The position numbers and the translations under genes are program-made. A stretch of DNA of 58,196 bases, from positions 1 through 58,196 of the forward strand of contig CANRMJ010000006.1 in NCBI GenBank assembly GCA_947631705.1, in the 5' to 3' direction. Under the pieces are notes generated by a model. The model worked only from the letters and a program-made list of their open reading frames with translations. It had not been told where the DNA came from and did no database searches. Within the stretch, counting starts at the first letter, position 1. Each line of letters opens with the position of its first letter. Origin of the DNA: an uncultured Clostridia bacterium (GTDB taxonomy: Bacteria > Bacillota > Clostridia > Oscillospirales > Acutalibacteraceae). Of the stretch, positions 1 through 9,449 are shown piece by piece.

Positions 1-16
1 GCGTTAATGCCGATAC

Positions 17-50
17 CCCGCTTTCGGTAAGAAAGCGGGAATCGTTTTTT
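17..50 (+). terminator. Intrinsic terminator at left edge
   Basis: A 9-bp perfect stem (17-25 with 31-39, loop GGTAA) is followed on the plus strand by a six-T run at 45-50. The T run is on the plus side, so it would stop a plus-strand transcript coming from outside the window. It does not look like a stop for dnaK, whose transcript runs the other way and meets no T run after the stem. Confidence 0.6.
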
Positions 51-61
51 TATCTTTTAAA

Positions 62-1909
<1,848 letters not shown>

Positions 1910-1915
1910 TTATAG

Positions 1916-2470
1916 TTAATTTGCTGATTTGACCATTGCGGGTCTTATTATTTTATCATTGATTTTGTATCCTTTTTGGAATACGTCAACGATTTCGCCT
2001 TCTTTAAAATTTTCGTCCTCCACGTGCATAACCGCGTTATGAAGATTGGGGTCAAAGGTTTCTCCCGTCTCGCCGAAAATCTCCACACCGAGCTTTCCGA
2101 GAATATTTATCAAACTGTCGTAAGTCATTTGAACGCCTTTTTTCAGACCGTCAAAATCTTCTTTGTCGTTTGCTATTGCGCGTTCAAGATTATCAACGGC
2201 AGGCAAAAGCTCTTTTACGGTTTGAGCCTTTGCGAAAGTAAAGGCGTCTTGCTTTTCTTTTTCGCTGCGTTTGCGAAAATTCGCGTATTCGGCGGTTAAT
2301 CTGAGCAGCTGATCCTTTACTGCGGCAAGCTCTTCTTCAAGAGAATTTTTTTCTTCGCCGTTTTCATCCTGCTTTTCCTTTGCCTTTTTTTCTGCGGCGG
2401 GTTCGGCTTTTACCTCTTCGGTTTTGCTTTCCGCTTGTTTCTCCTTATTTTCTTTTTCCTTTTTACTCAA
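1916..2470 (-). CDS. grpE: Nucleotide exchange factor GrpE
   Basis: Exchange factor that releases ADP from DnaK. The 184-residue protein has a charged Lys/Glu-rich N-terminus, a long coiled-coil helix (about residues 45-100, containing the family stretch LRLTAEYANFRKRSEKEK) and a C-terminal beta domain ending VFQKGYKINDKIIRPAMVKS, which is typical. The start is a TTG at 2470 inside the last codons of hrcA. The AAGGAGG about 8 bases upstream decides it, giving an 8-base overlap and probable translational coupling with hrcA. Confidence 0.96.
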   Translation of the reverse strand: MSKKEKENKEKQAESKTEEVKAEPAAEKKAKEKQDENGEEKNSLEEELAAVKDQLLRLTAEYANFRKRSEKEKQDAFTFAKAQTVKELLPAVDNLERAIANDKEDFDGLKKGVQMTYDSLINILGKLGVEIFGETGETFDPNLHNAVMHVEDENFKEGEIVDVFQKGYKINDKIIRPAMVKSAN

Positions 2471-3500
2471 ATGTTATACCTCCTTTTTGGAGAAAATCTT
2501 TAACAGTGTTCATTATATATTCAACTCTCGGCAAAACAGAGGAATAATCTATTCTGAGAGAGCCTATAATGCCCAAAATTGCGGTTTGGCTGTTGTTATA
2601 ATCGAATTTAGAGAGCACAGACGCTGTGTTTTTCATTTCATATATATAATTTTCATCGCCTATAAGCAATTCGTTTTCCTTACCCTGCAACGCATATTGC
2701 GAAAGTAAGTCTTTCAGCCTTTTTTTCTCGGTAAGAAAAGACAGCAGCTTGTAAACCTCGTTTCCGAGTTCCTCGTGCGAAAGAAGATTTGTTTCGCCCT
2801 CAATAACAAGCGTGCTTTCCGACGCTTCCCTGCAAAGCGAGCAAATGCTTGTGAGAGCGGGGAGCATATCAAAAACTCTTTCTCCGAGAACGGGAGCGGT
2901 GCTCTGTATAAGACCGAGATTTATATCGGTGAGGGGCGTGCCTGTGAAAAATTCGGATACAATATAATAAAAAAGCGATTTGAATTCCTTGTCTATCGGG
3001 CAGTCCATTTTGCATACAGAGGATTTAATTTTTCCTCCGACAGTCAGCATAACAAGCATTGCTCTGCCGTTTCCGGCGGGGATAATATCCACGCCCTGAA
3101 CGCTGTCTAACTTATCTTTAACAGTGTTGAAAAAGGCGGCGCAGTGAGTTGTTTCGGCAAGAAGAGCGGCGGCATCCCGCAAAAGTCTTTCGGGATCTCC
3201 GGCATTCACGGAAAGCCTTTCAATTATATATTCCTTTTCAAAATCCGAAAGCGGTTTGGGTATCATCAGATTGTTCACATAATAGCGGTAAGAAGATTTG
3301 CTCGGAATTCTTCCGCCGCTCGTGTGCATCTGCTCTAAAAAACCGAGATTTGAGAGATATGCCATTTCATTTCTTATAGTGGCGCTTGAAATGCGATAGG
3401 GCAAAAGTCCGGCGATCGTTTTGGAACCGATCGGCTCGCCTGTTTTTATATAGCTGTCGATAATCAGGGCGAGTATTGCGTCGCGCCTTTCACCTATCAT
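2463..3500 (-). CDS. hrcA: Heat-inducible transcription repressor HrcA
   Basis: Repressor that binds CIRCE and controls class I heat-shock genes. The protein (345 residues) opens with the winged-helix DNA-binding domain (MIGERRDAILALIIDSYIKT, then GEPIGSKTIA and SSATIRNEM) and continues with the GAF-like HrcA domain. A longer reading frame reaches 3593, but it would run back through the CIRCE operator and promoter. The ATG at 3500 has AAGGCGG upstream and matches the family N-terminus, so it is preferred. First gene of hrcA-grpE-dnaK and expected to repress its own operon. Confidence 0.96.
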   Translation of the reverse strand: MIGERRDAILALIIDSYIKTGEPIGSKTIAGLLPYRISSATIRNEMAYLSNLGFLEQMHTSGGRIPSKSSYRYYVNNLMIPKPLSDFEKEYIIERLSVNAGDPERLLRDAAALLAETTHCAAFFNTVKDKLDSVQGVDIIPAGNGRAMLVMLTVGGKIKSSVCKMDCPIDKEFKSLFYYIVSEFFTGTPLTDINLGLIQSTAPVLGERVFDMLPALTSICSLCREASESTLVIEGETNLLSHEELGNEVYKLLSFLTEKKRLKDLLSQYALQGKENELLIGDENYIYEMKNTASVLSKFDYNNSQTAILGIIGSLRIDYSSVLPRVEYIMNTVKDFLQKGGITFE

Positions 3501-3523
3501 TTTTTCACACCGCCTTTTTAAGT

Positions 3524-3550
3524 TTAGCACTCTCAACCCAAGAGTGCTAA
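3524..3550. promoter_or_regulatory. CIRCE operator (HrcA binding site)
   Basis: Perfect consensus inverted repeat TTAGCACTC - 9 bases - GAGTGCTAA. It lies between the hrcA promoter and the hrcA start, in the transcribed leader. HrcA binding here represses hrcA-grpE-dnaK at normal temperature. Confidence 0.97.
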
Positions 3551-3563
3551 CTACATTATTTAT

Positions 3564-3590
3564 ATTATATCCATTAAATGGTTTTGTCAA
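3564..3590 (-). promoter_or_regulatory. SigA-type promoter of hrcA-grpE-dnaK
   Basis: On the minus strand TTGACA (3590-3585) is followed after 15 bases by TATAAT (3569-3564); the register TAATAT gives 17-base spacing. The -10 box lies 13 bases from the CIRCE element, so transcription would start just before the operator. Confidence 0.8.
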
Positions 3591-3643
3591 CACTTTTTTT
3601 GAAAATTATTTGTTAATACAGCCTGTTTTATTACTTTAAACGT

Positions 3644-3674
3644 AAAAAAAGAGGATATCCGAAAATATCCCCTT
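3644..3674 (-). terminator. Intrinsic terminator of the CHAP gene
   Basis: On the minus strand a 9-bp stem (one G-U pair) with loop TTTCGG is followed by seven Ts. It lies directly downstream of the CHAP amidase stop codon and upstream of the hrcA promoter. Confidence 0.85.
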
Positions 3675-3695
3675 AATATTATATCATATTATATT

Positions 3696-4367
3696 TTATC
3701 CTATTGCTTTGGCTAACATTCGGCTGTTTATCATCAAAGGAGCTTTTTGCCCTCCCGATAAATCTTGGCAGGCAAATTGATTTGCGTTTTGCTGCTCGGC
3801 GGTTTCAAACAGCGGCTTTTCAATTTTGTAGGCAGCGTCGGTTTTTTCCTCTTCCTTTTCTTCAAAAACCGAATCGCTTGCGTAAATATATCCGTAAAAC
3901 CTTTGCCCGAAATGCCTTTCTCCGCTTGTAAACGTGCAGGTGTCAAAATAAGTGCCGCGCCAGTGTGACTGTGAAACGGTAACGGTGTTTTCGTCTATTT
4001 CCTCCACAACCGCAACATGGTTGCTCCAGCAGGCTATGGCGCCAAGCTTGGGCTCCTGACCGTATTCGTAATAATTGTTTCTTTTGTTTATATTCCACCA
4101 AGAGGCGGCGTTGCCTCTGCCGATAAGAGGTTCCTCGCCCGTGATTTCGTATATTCTTCCGTAGGCGTATGCCGTGCAGTTCGGCATACCGTAGCCCGTT
4201 TTTGAAAATGCGTTAAGGCTTCTGTTGTAATAAGAATTGCTTCTTGAGGGAGCAGTCAGTCTTGGTTCAAATGAGCTCTCCTCAGCAAATGCCGCCGCCG
4301 GAAATACCAATACTATAATAATAAAGGCAAGCAGAGCAAGCACTGTTGATTTGATTGCTTTTTTCAT
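3696..4367 (-). CDS. Secreted CHAP-domain cell-wall amidase/endopeptidase
   Basis: Probable peptidoglycan hydrolase exported by Sec. The 223-residue product has a signal peptide (KK at 2-3, hydrophobic 8-23, AFA cleavage site near residue 28). A CHAP domain follows: the catalytic Cys64 sits in MPNCTAYAYG and the catalytic His117 in WSNHVAVVEE, the usual Cys-His spacing for CHAP. The tail after about residue 170 is Glu-rich and then low in recognisable features; there is no LPXTG or cell-wall repeat. It is monocistronic, with a good terminator after it. Two WalR-like boxes upstream fit a cell-wall-stress hydrolase. Substrate bond is unknown. Confidence 0.85.
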   Translation of the reverse strand: MKKAIKSTVLALLAFIIIVLVFPAAAFAEESSFEPRLTAPSRSNSYYNRSLNAFSKTGYGMPNCTAYAYGRIYEITGEEPLIGRGNAASWWNINKRNNYYEYGQEPKLGAIACWSNHVAVVEEIDENTVTVSQSHWRGTYFDTCTFTSGERHFGQRFYGYIYASDSVFEEKEEEKTDAAYKIEKPLFETAEQQNANQFACQDLSGGQKAPLMINSRMLAKAIG

Positions 4368-4424
4368 TTTTTCCTCCTCAGGTTGATTGGTCTGTATTGA
4401 CCTTTCGCTCTAAGACTCAGAAAT

Positions 4425-4441
4425 TGTAACACATTTGTAAC
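4425..4441 (+). promoter_or_regulatory. WalR-like box 1 upstream of CHAP gene
   Basis: TGTAAC - 5 bases - TGTAAC, an exact match to the WalR/YycF consensus TGTWAH-N5-TGTWAH of Firmicutes. It lies about 58 bases upstream of the divergently read CHAP amidase start, a class of gene typical of WalRK regulons. Confidence 0.65.
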
Positions 4442-4474
4442 TTTTTAATCAATGTGAAATATAAACAAGCATTT

Positions 4475-4491
4475 TGTAACCAATTTGTAAT
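4475..4491 (+). promoter_or_regulatory. WalR-like box 2 upstream of CHAP gene
   Basis: TGTAAC - 5 bases - TGTAAT, a second consensus match. It is 50 bases from box 1, close to five helical turns, so both would face the same side of the DNA. Confidence 0.65.
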
Positions 4492-4599
4492 AATTAGTCA
4501 TAATAAACAAAATTGTTTTAAAAGGCTTGACAGAATTATTTACTATTTTAGATATCTGTAAAAATTATTGTTTTAAGTTTTAACTAAATTATTACATTT

Positions 4600-4630
4600 T
4601 TGATATAAAATAACTGCCGGATTGTATAAT
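4600..4630 (+). promoter_or_regulatory. Promoter candidate for the small-gene pair
   Basis: TTGATA (4600-4605) and TATAAT (4625-4630) with 19-base spacing, 55 bases before the first small gene. The spacing is long; the call rests mainly on the perfect -10. Confidence 0.45.
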
Positions 4631-4685
4631 TGTAACAAATAGGATAAGAAAAAACGGGAATAATGATTTTGAAAGGAATGATAAT

Positions 4686-4844
4686 ATGCCTGATATGTTT
4701 AATTTTACGCCTGAGATGAACAACTATTTTAATTCGCTGCCGAAAAATCTTCAGGAAACAATACTTCAAACGGGAGCGAAAATAAACAGTCTTACAGATT
4801 TAAAAGAAATAGCAAAGGGGTTTTCGGGAAATGAAAATGCCTAA
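4686..4844 (+). CDS. Small conserved-looking protein, 52 aa
   Basis: A short gene with a good ribosome site (GAAAGGA, 7 bases before ATG). The product begins MPDMFNFTPEMNNYFNSLP and continues with a probable amphipathic helix (LQETILQTGAKINSLTDLKE). No membrane segment and no metal motif. It overlaps the next small gene by 14 bases, which supports both being real and translated together. Function not recognised. Coding character (sensible start site, overlap, upstream promoter) is the evidence, not homology. Confidence 0.65.
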   Translation: MPDMFNFTPEMNNYFNSLPKNLQETILQTGAKINSLTDLKEIAKGFSGNENA

Positions 4845-5043
4845 AAAGGACAGGGCGGTTTCCTCGCCGCACGGCAGCTATAAAAAGAAATACAGGCTAA
4901 AAGCCTCTTTGACTAACAAATACTGTGTAAACGTGAGCAATCCCACTGTTCAGCCGGATGCGCGCACAGAGATGGGCGTTGCTGTTCCAAGCACCGAAAA
5001 TGTTGAATATTCAAAGGAATATCAAGAGGAAAACAAACTATAA
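4831..5043 (+). CDS. Small basic protein of unknown function, 70 aa
   Basis: Second gene of the small pair, starting inside the end of the first (ATG 4831; an alternative ATG lies at 4837). The N-terminal half is strongly basic (KKDRAVSS, then KKKYRLKASL) and the C-terminal half acidic (EYSKEYQEENKL). One cysteine; no membrane segment. A strong hairpin follows the stop. Function not recognised; nucleic-acid contact by the basic half is only a guess. Confidence 0.55.
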   Translation: MKMPKKDRAVSSPHGSYKKKYRLKASLTNKYCVNVSNPTVQPDARTEMGVAVPSTENVEYSKEYQEENKL

Positions 5044-5055
5044 TTAATAAAAAAA

Positions 5056-5080
5056 CCGCTGCCTGCCGGCAGCGGAAAAA
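5056..5080. terminator. Bidirectional terminator
   Basis: Perfect 8-bp GC-rich stem (5056-5063 with 5068-5075, loop TGCC). The minus strand runs into seven Ts; the plus strand runs into five As and then TTTT. It separates the convergent small-gene pair and the ABC permease gene. Confidence 0.85.
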
Positions 5081-5091
5081 TTTTATTTCTG

Positions 5092-5931
5092 TTACATATG
5101 AAAAATAAGGTCGTCGCTCTTTTTTCTGAAAATCCAAATTCCCACGAAAAGCGTTGCAAACGCCCACACAGATGCATAGAGCAATAATTTCCAGCTCATC
5201 GGAGTGCAATAAAGCACGCACTGTCTGAAAAGCTCCAGCATTGAATAAAGCGGATTTATCTTTATAACTATCTGCACCCACGGCGTTGTAACAGCTTTAA
5301 GGTGATAAATAATCGGCACGCAATAGAAAAGCAAAGTGCAGAAAACGTCCCAAATATATTCAATATCCCTAAAATAAACCTGAAGAACAGAAAGAATAAG
5401 ACCGATTCCCACAACAAATAAAAGCAGAATCGCCATCGGAACAAAGAAAAGCAGAGCGTGGTAATTGATTTTTAGCCCGTCGCCCCCGCTGATTCCCGTC
5501 AGCTTAAAAAATATCCACACACAGATATAGCAGATTATTGAAATGGCAAACGTTACAAAATTTGAAAAAATTCCCGAAAGGGGATACATATATTTGGGAA
5601 CGTAAACCTTTTTTATAATCGGTGCGTTTGCACGAAACGAGCTAAGCGCTCTTTTTGTTGACGAGGTGAAGAATTCAAACAGCAGTCTGCCCGTAAACAG
5701 ATAGACGGGGTAGCAGACTATATTTTTTCTTTCCGCTCCGAAAATATTGCTGAACACAACGGTGAGAACAATCATATTGAGGAGAGGCTGAACAAAGCTC
5801 CACAATATTCCGAGCCATGAATCTCTGTATTTAAGTTTAACGTTTTTGCGCGTTAACTCTCTCAGAAGATTTTTATATTTTTGAAACGTTTCAATAAAAT
5901 GAGACGCTTCATCCTTTTTAATTGCTTTCAT
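5092..5931 (-). CDS. ABC-2 type polysaccharide/teichoic acid export permease (TagG/Wzm-like)
   Basis: Membrane subunit of an ABC exporter for surface polysaccharide or wall teichoic acid. The 279-residue protein has the N-terminal cytoplasmic signature of this family (RKNVKLKYRDSWLGILWSFVQPLLNM) followed by about six membrane segments, ending close to the last one. The ATG at 5931 has an AGGT ribosome site. The usual ATP-binding partner (TagH/Wzt) is not next to it: the downstream neighbours are convergent small genes and the upstream gene is aroK. It must pair with an ATPase encoded elsewhere, or be a remnant. The substrate is unknown; the polysaccharide genes at 24.7-34.5 kb are possible clients. 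Confidence 0.85.
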   Translation of the reverse strand: MKAIKKDEASHFIETFQKYKNLLRELTRKNVKLKYRDSWLGILWSFVQPLLNMIVLTVVFSNIFGAERKNIVCYPVYLFTGRLLFEFFTSSTKRALSSFRANAPIIKKVYVPKYMYPLSGIFSNFVTFAISIICYICVWIFFKLTGISGGDGLKINYHALLFFVPMAILLLFVVGIGLILSVLQVYFRDIEYIWDVFCTLLFYCVPIIYHLKAVTTPWVQIVIKINPLYSMLELFRQCVLYCTPMSWKLLLYASVWAFATLFVGIWIFRKKSDDLIFHM

Positions 5932-6047
5932 TTGAAACCTCTGATTACCAAATTATTCAATGATAGAAGATTATATCACAAGATAATAAATTTTTCAATA
6001 TGTATATTTGGTGTGCTGTTTTGCTATGTTAAATACAGTGTGCGCGT

Positions 6048-6536
6048 CTATTTAACGATTTCTGAGATGAAAACTGCCACCTTTCTTGCCGAAATGTTTC
6101 CGTCAACAACATAGTCGGCAGCGGCGAGATATTTTACTCTGCGTTCGTCAAACAGTTTTTTTGCGTTTTCACGGCTTTTAAAAAGCGGGCGAGACGCGCC
6201 GTTGCCTACCCTGTCGCATATAACGTCAAACGAAGCGTCAAGAAAAATCACTTTTGAGCCTTCCTTAACGGCTTTAACGTTGCGTTCAAAGGTCATGGCG
6301 CCGCCGCCTGTTGAAACAACAACGTTTTTCATTTTTGCAACCTCTTTGCACGCCTCAAATTCAAGCTCTCTGAAATAATCCTCGCCTCTTGCCGCGAAAA
6401 TCGCGGGAACAGACATTCCGGTCTTCTGCTCAACAAGCTCGTCGGTATCCACAAATTTTCTGCCCATAACCTTTGAAAGCTCTTTTCCCACAACGGTTTT
6501 TCCCGCTCCCATAAATCCGCAAAGCACAATATTCAT
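6048..6536 (-). CDS. aroK: Shikimate kinase
   Basis: Phosphorylates shikimate at the 3-position in the chorismate pathway. The 162-residue P-loop kinase has Walker A GFMGAGKT (residues 7-14), the shikimate-binding Asp/Arg region (DTDELVEQKTG; FRELE) and the glycine-rich STGGGA motif, all diagnostic. The ATG at 6536 follows GAGGTT. It sits directly downstream of aroE with a 31-base gap, so the two probably form one transcript. Confidence 0.95.
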   Translation of the reverse strand: MNIVLCGFMGAGKTVVGKELSKVMGRKFVDTDELVEQKTGMSVPAIFAARGEDYFRELEFEACKEVAKMKNVVVSTGGGAMTFERNVKAVKEGSKVIFLDASFDVICDRVGNGASRPLFKSRENAKKLFDERRVKYLAAADYVVDGNISARKVAVFISEIVK

Positions 6537-6567
6537 AAGTTAACCTCTATATTTAAAAATTATGAAT

Positions 6568-7386
6568 TTATAAATTATTTTTACAAATCTCAATCACGCC
6601 GTTTATATCTTCGCTTGTGAATTTTGTTCCGTTCCATATTTCTTCGGCTACCGCCGCCTGCCATACAAGCATGGGAAGACCGTTTGAATATTTGATTCCC
6701 GATTCACGCGCGTATTTCAAAAACAGCGTTTCCTCAGGATTGTATACGGCGTCGAAAGCGGCGCGCGATTTTTCAATGATTTTTTTAGGAAGAACACTGA
6801 AACCGACTTTCGGATACATTCCTACCGGCGTCCCGTTTATAATAAGATCATATCCGTCGCAAATATCGGAGAGGTCGGCAACCTTAACGCTTTTTCCGAG
6901 CTTTTCTTTTATTTCATTCTTAATTGTTTTTGCCGCCTCAAGATCGGCAGTTCTTGCTCCTATGATAAGGCGGCAGTCTGCAAGAGCGGCTTCAAAAGCA
7001 AACATTCTTGAAACGCCTCCGGCTCCGCACACAAGCACATTTCCCGCAAGCTCTATACCCGCCGTTTCAAGCGCGCGCAGAAATCCCGCGCAGTCTGTAT
7101 TGAATCCTTTCGCTCTTTCTCCGCATTTAACTGTGTTAACGGCTCCGAAAAGAGCGGCTTTTTCATCTAATTCATCAAGAAACGGAATAACGTTGATTTT
7201 ATGGGGAATAGTTACATTGAAACCGCTGAGAGCCTTCAGTTTTCCGATTTCATCACCAAACCTTGCGGGCTCGATTTCATAAAGATCGTATTCTCCGCTT
7301 ATGCCGCTGATTTTAAGCAATTCGCTGTGAATAAGGGGCGAAAGCGAGTGACCGAGCGGATATCCGGCAAGTCCGAAATATTTCAT
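6568..7386 (-). CDS. aroE: Shikimate dehydrogenase
   Basis: NADPH-dependent reduction of 3-dehydroshikimate to shikimate. The product (272 residues) begins with the substrate-binding motif GYPLGHSLSP, contains FNVTIPHK with the catalytic lysine, the AVNTV stretch, the nucleotide-binding GAGGVSR loop and the NGTPVGM block. A TTG one codon upstream (7389) is possible, but the ATG at 7386 is better spaced from AGGTGA. Paired with aroK downstream. Confidence 0.95.
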   Translation of the reverse strand: MKYFGLAGYPLGHSLSPLIHSELLKISGISGEYDLYEIEPARFGDEIGKLKALSGFNVTIPHKINVIPFLDELDEKAALFGAVNTVKCGERAKGFNTDCAGFLRALETAGIELAGNVLVCGAGGVSRMFAFEAALADCRLIIGARTADLEAAKTIKNEIKEKLGKSVKVADLSDICDGYDLIINGTPVGMYPKVGFSVLPKKIIEKSRAAFDAVYNPEETLFLKYARESGIKYSNGLPMLVWQAAVAEEIWNGTKFTSEDINGVIEICKNNL

Positions 7387-7408
7387 CAAATCACCTCTGT
7401 TAAAACTA

Positions 7409-7437
7409 TTGACAACCGAGTTTAAATTTTATAATAT
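7409..7437 (+). promoter_or_regulatory. Promoter of acpP
   Basis: TTGACA (7409-7414) followed by TATAATAT (7430-7437): 15-base spacing to TATAAT or 17 to TAATAT, the same arrangement as the hrcA promoter. It lies 54 bases before the acyl carrier protein start. Confidence 0.75.
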
Positions 7438-7490
7438 GATAATAACACAACAGTTAAATATTAACAACTATTTTTTAGGGGAGACCGATT

Positions 7491-7721
7491 ATGGTATTTG
7501 AAAAAGTCAAAGAAATTCTTGCGGAGCAGCTTGATATTGAGGATATTGATTCAATAACTATGGACAGCTTGCTTGTAGACGATCTCGGAGCGGACAGTCT
7601 TGATTCGATAGACATTGTTATGAGCGTTGAAGATGAATTCAAGCTTGAGGTGCCCGACGAGATTGTTGAAAATATATCTTCTGTTGCGGATATTGTTGAT
7701 TATATAGAAAATAATATGTAA
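7491..7721 (+). CDS. acpP: Acyl carrier protein
   Basis: Carries acyl chains on a phosphopantetheine arm during fatty-acid synthesis. The 76-residue acidic protein has the modification motif LGADSLDSID with Ser36 as attachment site, and the usual four-helix layout. A GGGGAG ribosome site precedes the ATG. It stands alone between its own promoter and terminator and is not in a fab cluster, so it could be a housekeeping copy moved away from fab genes or a specialised ACP. Confidence 0.93.
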   Translation: MVFEKVKEILAEQLDIEDIDSITMDSLLVDDLGADSLDSIDIVMSVEDEFKLEVPDEIVENISSVADIVDYIENNM

Positions 7722-7762
7722 TCTTTTTACAAATATTTGACATAAGTAATAAAAGATATTAA

Positions 7763-7796
7763 AATAAAAGAGTAAGTTTTTAACTTGCTCTTTTAT
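7763..7796 (+). terminator. Terminator after acpP
   Basis: A stem of about 13 pairs (AATAAAAGAGTAAG with CTTGCTCTTTTATT, one wobble) with the second arm T-rich. It lies 41 bases after the acpP stop. Confidence 0.75.
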
Positions 7797-7926
7797 TGAT
7801 TGCTTTATATGCGGTTGATAACGCTGTGATTTGTTTTGCAAGGCGCAAGAGATGTTTTTGCTTTAAAAGTGCGGGCAAAATCACTTTGAAAGAGCGAGTT
7901 GATTTTTGGCACGGAGGGGGATTTTC

Positions 7927-9429
7927 TTGAGTAAAAAGTACGTTATGGCTCTCGATCAGGGCACAACGAGTTCAAGAGTTATCATTTTTGATAAAAAAGG
8001 AGAAATCGTTGCAAAGGCTCAAAATGAATTCACGCAATATTATCCGCAAAACGGCTGGGTTGAGCATGATCCAAACGAAATTCTGTTTTCGGAAATGCAG
8101 GCAATATTGGGCGTTTTGCAGCAGAATAAGATTTCTCCGAACGAGATTGCGGGAATAGGCATAACAAATCAACGTGAAACAACAATCGTGTGGGATAAGG
8201 AAACAGGCAAACCTGTTTATAATGCTATCGTGTGGCAATGCCGTCGAACCGCGGAATATTGCGAACAGCTCAAAGCGGAGGGACTCGGCGATTATATTAA
8301 GTCTACAACCGGTCTTCTTATAGACGCTTATTTTTCCGCAACAAAAATCAAATGGATTCTTGATAATGTTAACGGCGCAAGGGAAAAAGCCGAAAAAGGA
8401 GAACTTCTTTTCGGAACCGTTGATACTTGGCTTATTTGGAATTTGACCTGCGGCAAGGTTCATGTTACGGATTACAGTAATGCGTGCCGCACTATGCTGT
8501 TTGATATTGATAAGCTGCAATGGGATCCATATCTCTGCGAAAAGCTTGGAATACCGATGTCTATGCTGCCGGAAGTGAAGCCCTCAAGCTGCATATACGG
8601 TGAATGCGCGAAATTCCCCGGTATGGAGGCAATAGAGGGAATACCGATTGCCGGCGCGATAGGCGATCAGCCGGGCGCGCTGTTCGGTCAGGGCTGCTTT
8701 GAAGAGGGTCAGGCGAAAAACACTTACGGCACCGGCTGTTTTCTTCTGATGAATACGGGAGAAAACCGCATCAACTCGCGTTCAAATCTTTTAACGGGCG
8801 TTGCGTGGGGACTTAACGGTAAAATCACTTATGATCTTGAAGGCTCCGCGTTTAATGCGGGTTCGGTAATTAAATGGCTGAGAGATGAGCTTGAAATGAT
8901 TAAGGACGCACCCGAGTGTGATGTGCTCGCAAGTCAGGTTGAGGATTCAAACGGTCTTTATTTTGTGCCGGCTTTCACAGGGCTCGGCGCTCCTTACTGG
9001 GATATGTATGCACGCGGTTGCATGATAGGTCTTACAAGAGGAATTAACAAAAAGCATATCTGCCGTGCTGTGCTTGAAAGCATTACATATCAGATGACCG
9101 ATTTGCTTGAAGCCATGATGAGCGACAGCGGAATTCTTTTAAAGGATTTAAGAGTTGACGGCGGCGCGTCTGTTTCAGACATTATGATGCAGATTCAGGC
9201 GGATATGACAGGCGTTAACGTAAACCGCCCCGTAAACAGAGAGGCAACGGCTCTCGGCGCGGCTTACCTTGCGGGTCTTGCAACAGGCGTATGGGAAAGC
9301 ACCGATGAAATTGAGGCAAACAGGAAAGTGGATAAAATTTTCGTTCCCTCTATGGAAGAGGCTAAGCGAAATAAAATTTACGCAAATTGGAAAAGAGCGG
9401 TTGAGCGCTCAAGAAATTGGGAAAGATAG
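7927..9429 (+). CDS. glpK: Glycerol kinase
   Basis: Converts glycerol and ATP to glycerol-3-phosphate. The protein (500 residues, normal length) has the FGGY-family N-terminal ATP motif [15 protein letters not shown], the NQRETT and WQCRRT substrate blocks, the [10 protein letters not shown] region and the C-terminal [12 protein letters not shown] motif. An in-frame TTG at 7906 would put the GGAGGGGG ribosome site inside the gene. The TTG at 7927, six bases after that site, matches the family N-terminus and is preferred. It heads a co-directional run with a 20-base gap to the next gene. No glycerol facilitator or glycerol-3-phosphate dehydrogenase is adjacent. Confidence 0.96.
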   Translation: MSKKYVMALDQGTTSSRVIIFDKKGEIVAKAQNEFTQYYPQNGWVEHDPNEILFSEMQAILGVLQQNKISPNEIAGIGITNQRETTIVWDKETGKPVYNAIVWQCRRTAEYCEQLKAEGLGDYIKSTTGLLIDAYFSATKIKWILDNVNGAREKAEKGELLFGTVDTWLIWNLTCGKVHVTDYSNACRTMLFDIDKLQWDPYLCEKLGIPMSMLPEVKPSSCIYGECAKFPGMEAIEGIPIAGAIGDQPGALFGQGCFEEGQAKNTYGTGCFLLMNTGENRINSRSNLLTGVAWGLNGKITYDLEGSAFNAGSVIKWLRDELEMIKDAPECDVLASQVEDSNGLYFVPAFTGLGAPYWDMYARGCMIGLTRGINKKHICRAVLESITYQMTDLLEAMMSDSGILLKDLRVDGGASVSDIMMQIQADMTGVNVNRPVNREATALGAAYLAGLATGVWESTDEIEANRKVDKIFVPSMEEAKRNKIYANWKRAVERSRNWER

Positions 9430-9449
9430 ATTAACAGGAGGAAATTGTT

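Larger units (their letters stand above)
4368..4685. other. Intergenic regulatory region between CHAP gene and small genes
   Basis: 318 AT-rich bases without a convincing gene. They hold the CHAP gene leader, two WalR-like boxes (4425-4441 and 4475-4491) and a plus-strand promoter candidate at 4600-4630. A second possible -35 TTGACA lies at 4527-4532. A 61-codon minus-strand open frame here has no ribosome site and overlaps the small plus-strand gene, so it is not called. Confidence 0.7.

Noticed and set aside
3501-3593. N-terminal extension of hrcA
   Set aside because: It would translate the CIRCE operator and promoter; ATG 3500 matches the family start.
4584-4769. 61-codon minus-strand gene
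   Set aside because: No ribosome site, lies across a promoter candidate and overlaps the better supported small plus-strand gene.
6617-7282. 221-codon plus-strand frame across aroE
   Set aside because: Antisense shadow of aroE; Ser/Ala/Pro-rich composition and no recognisable motif.
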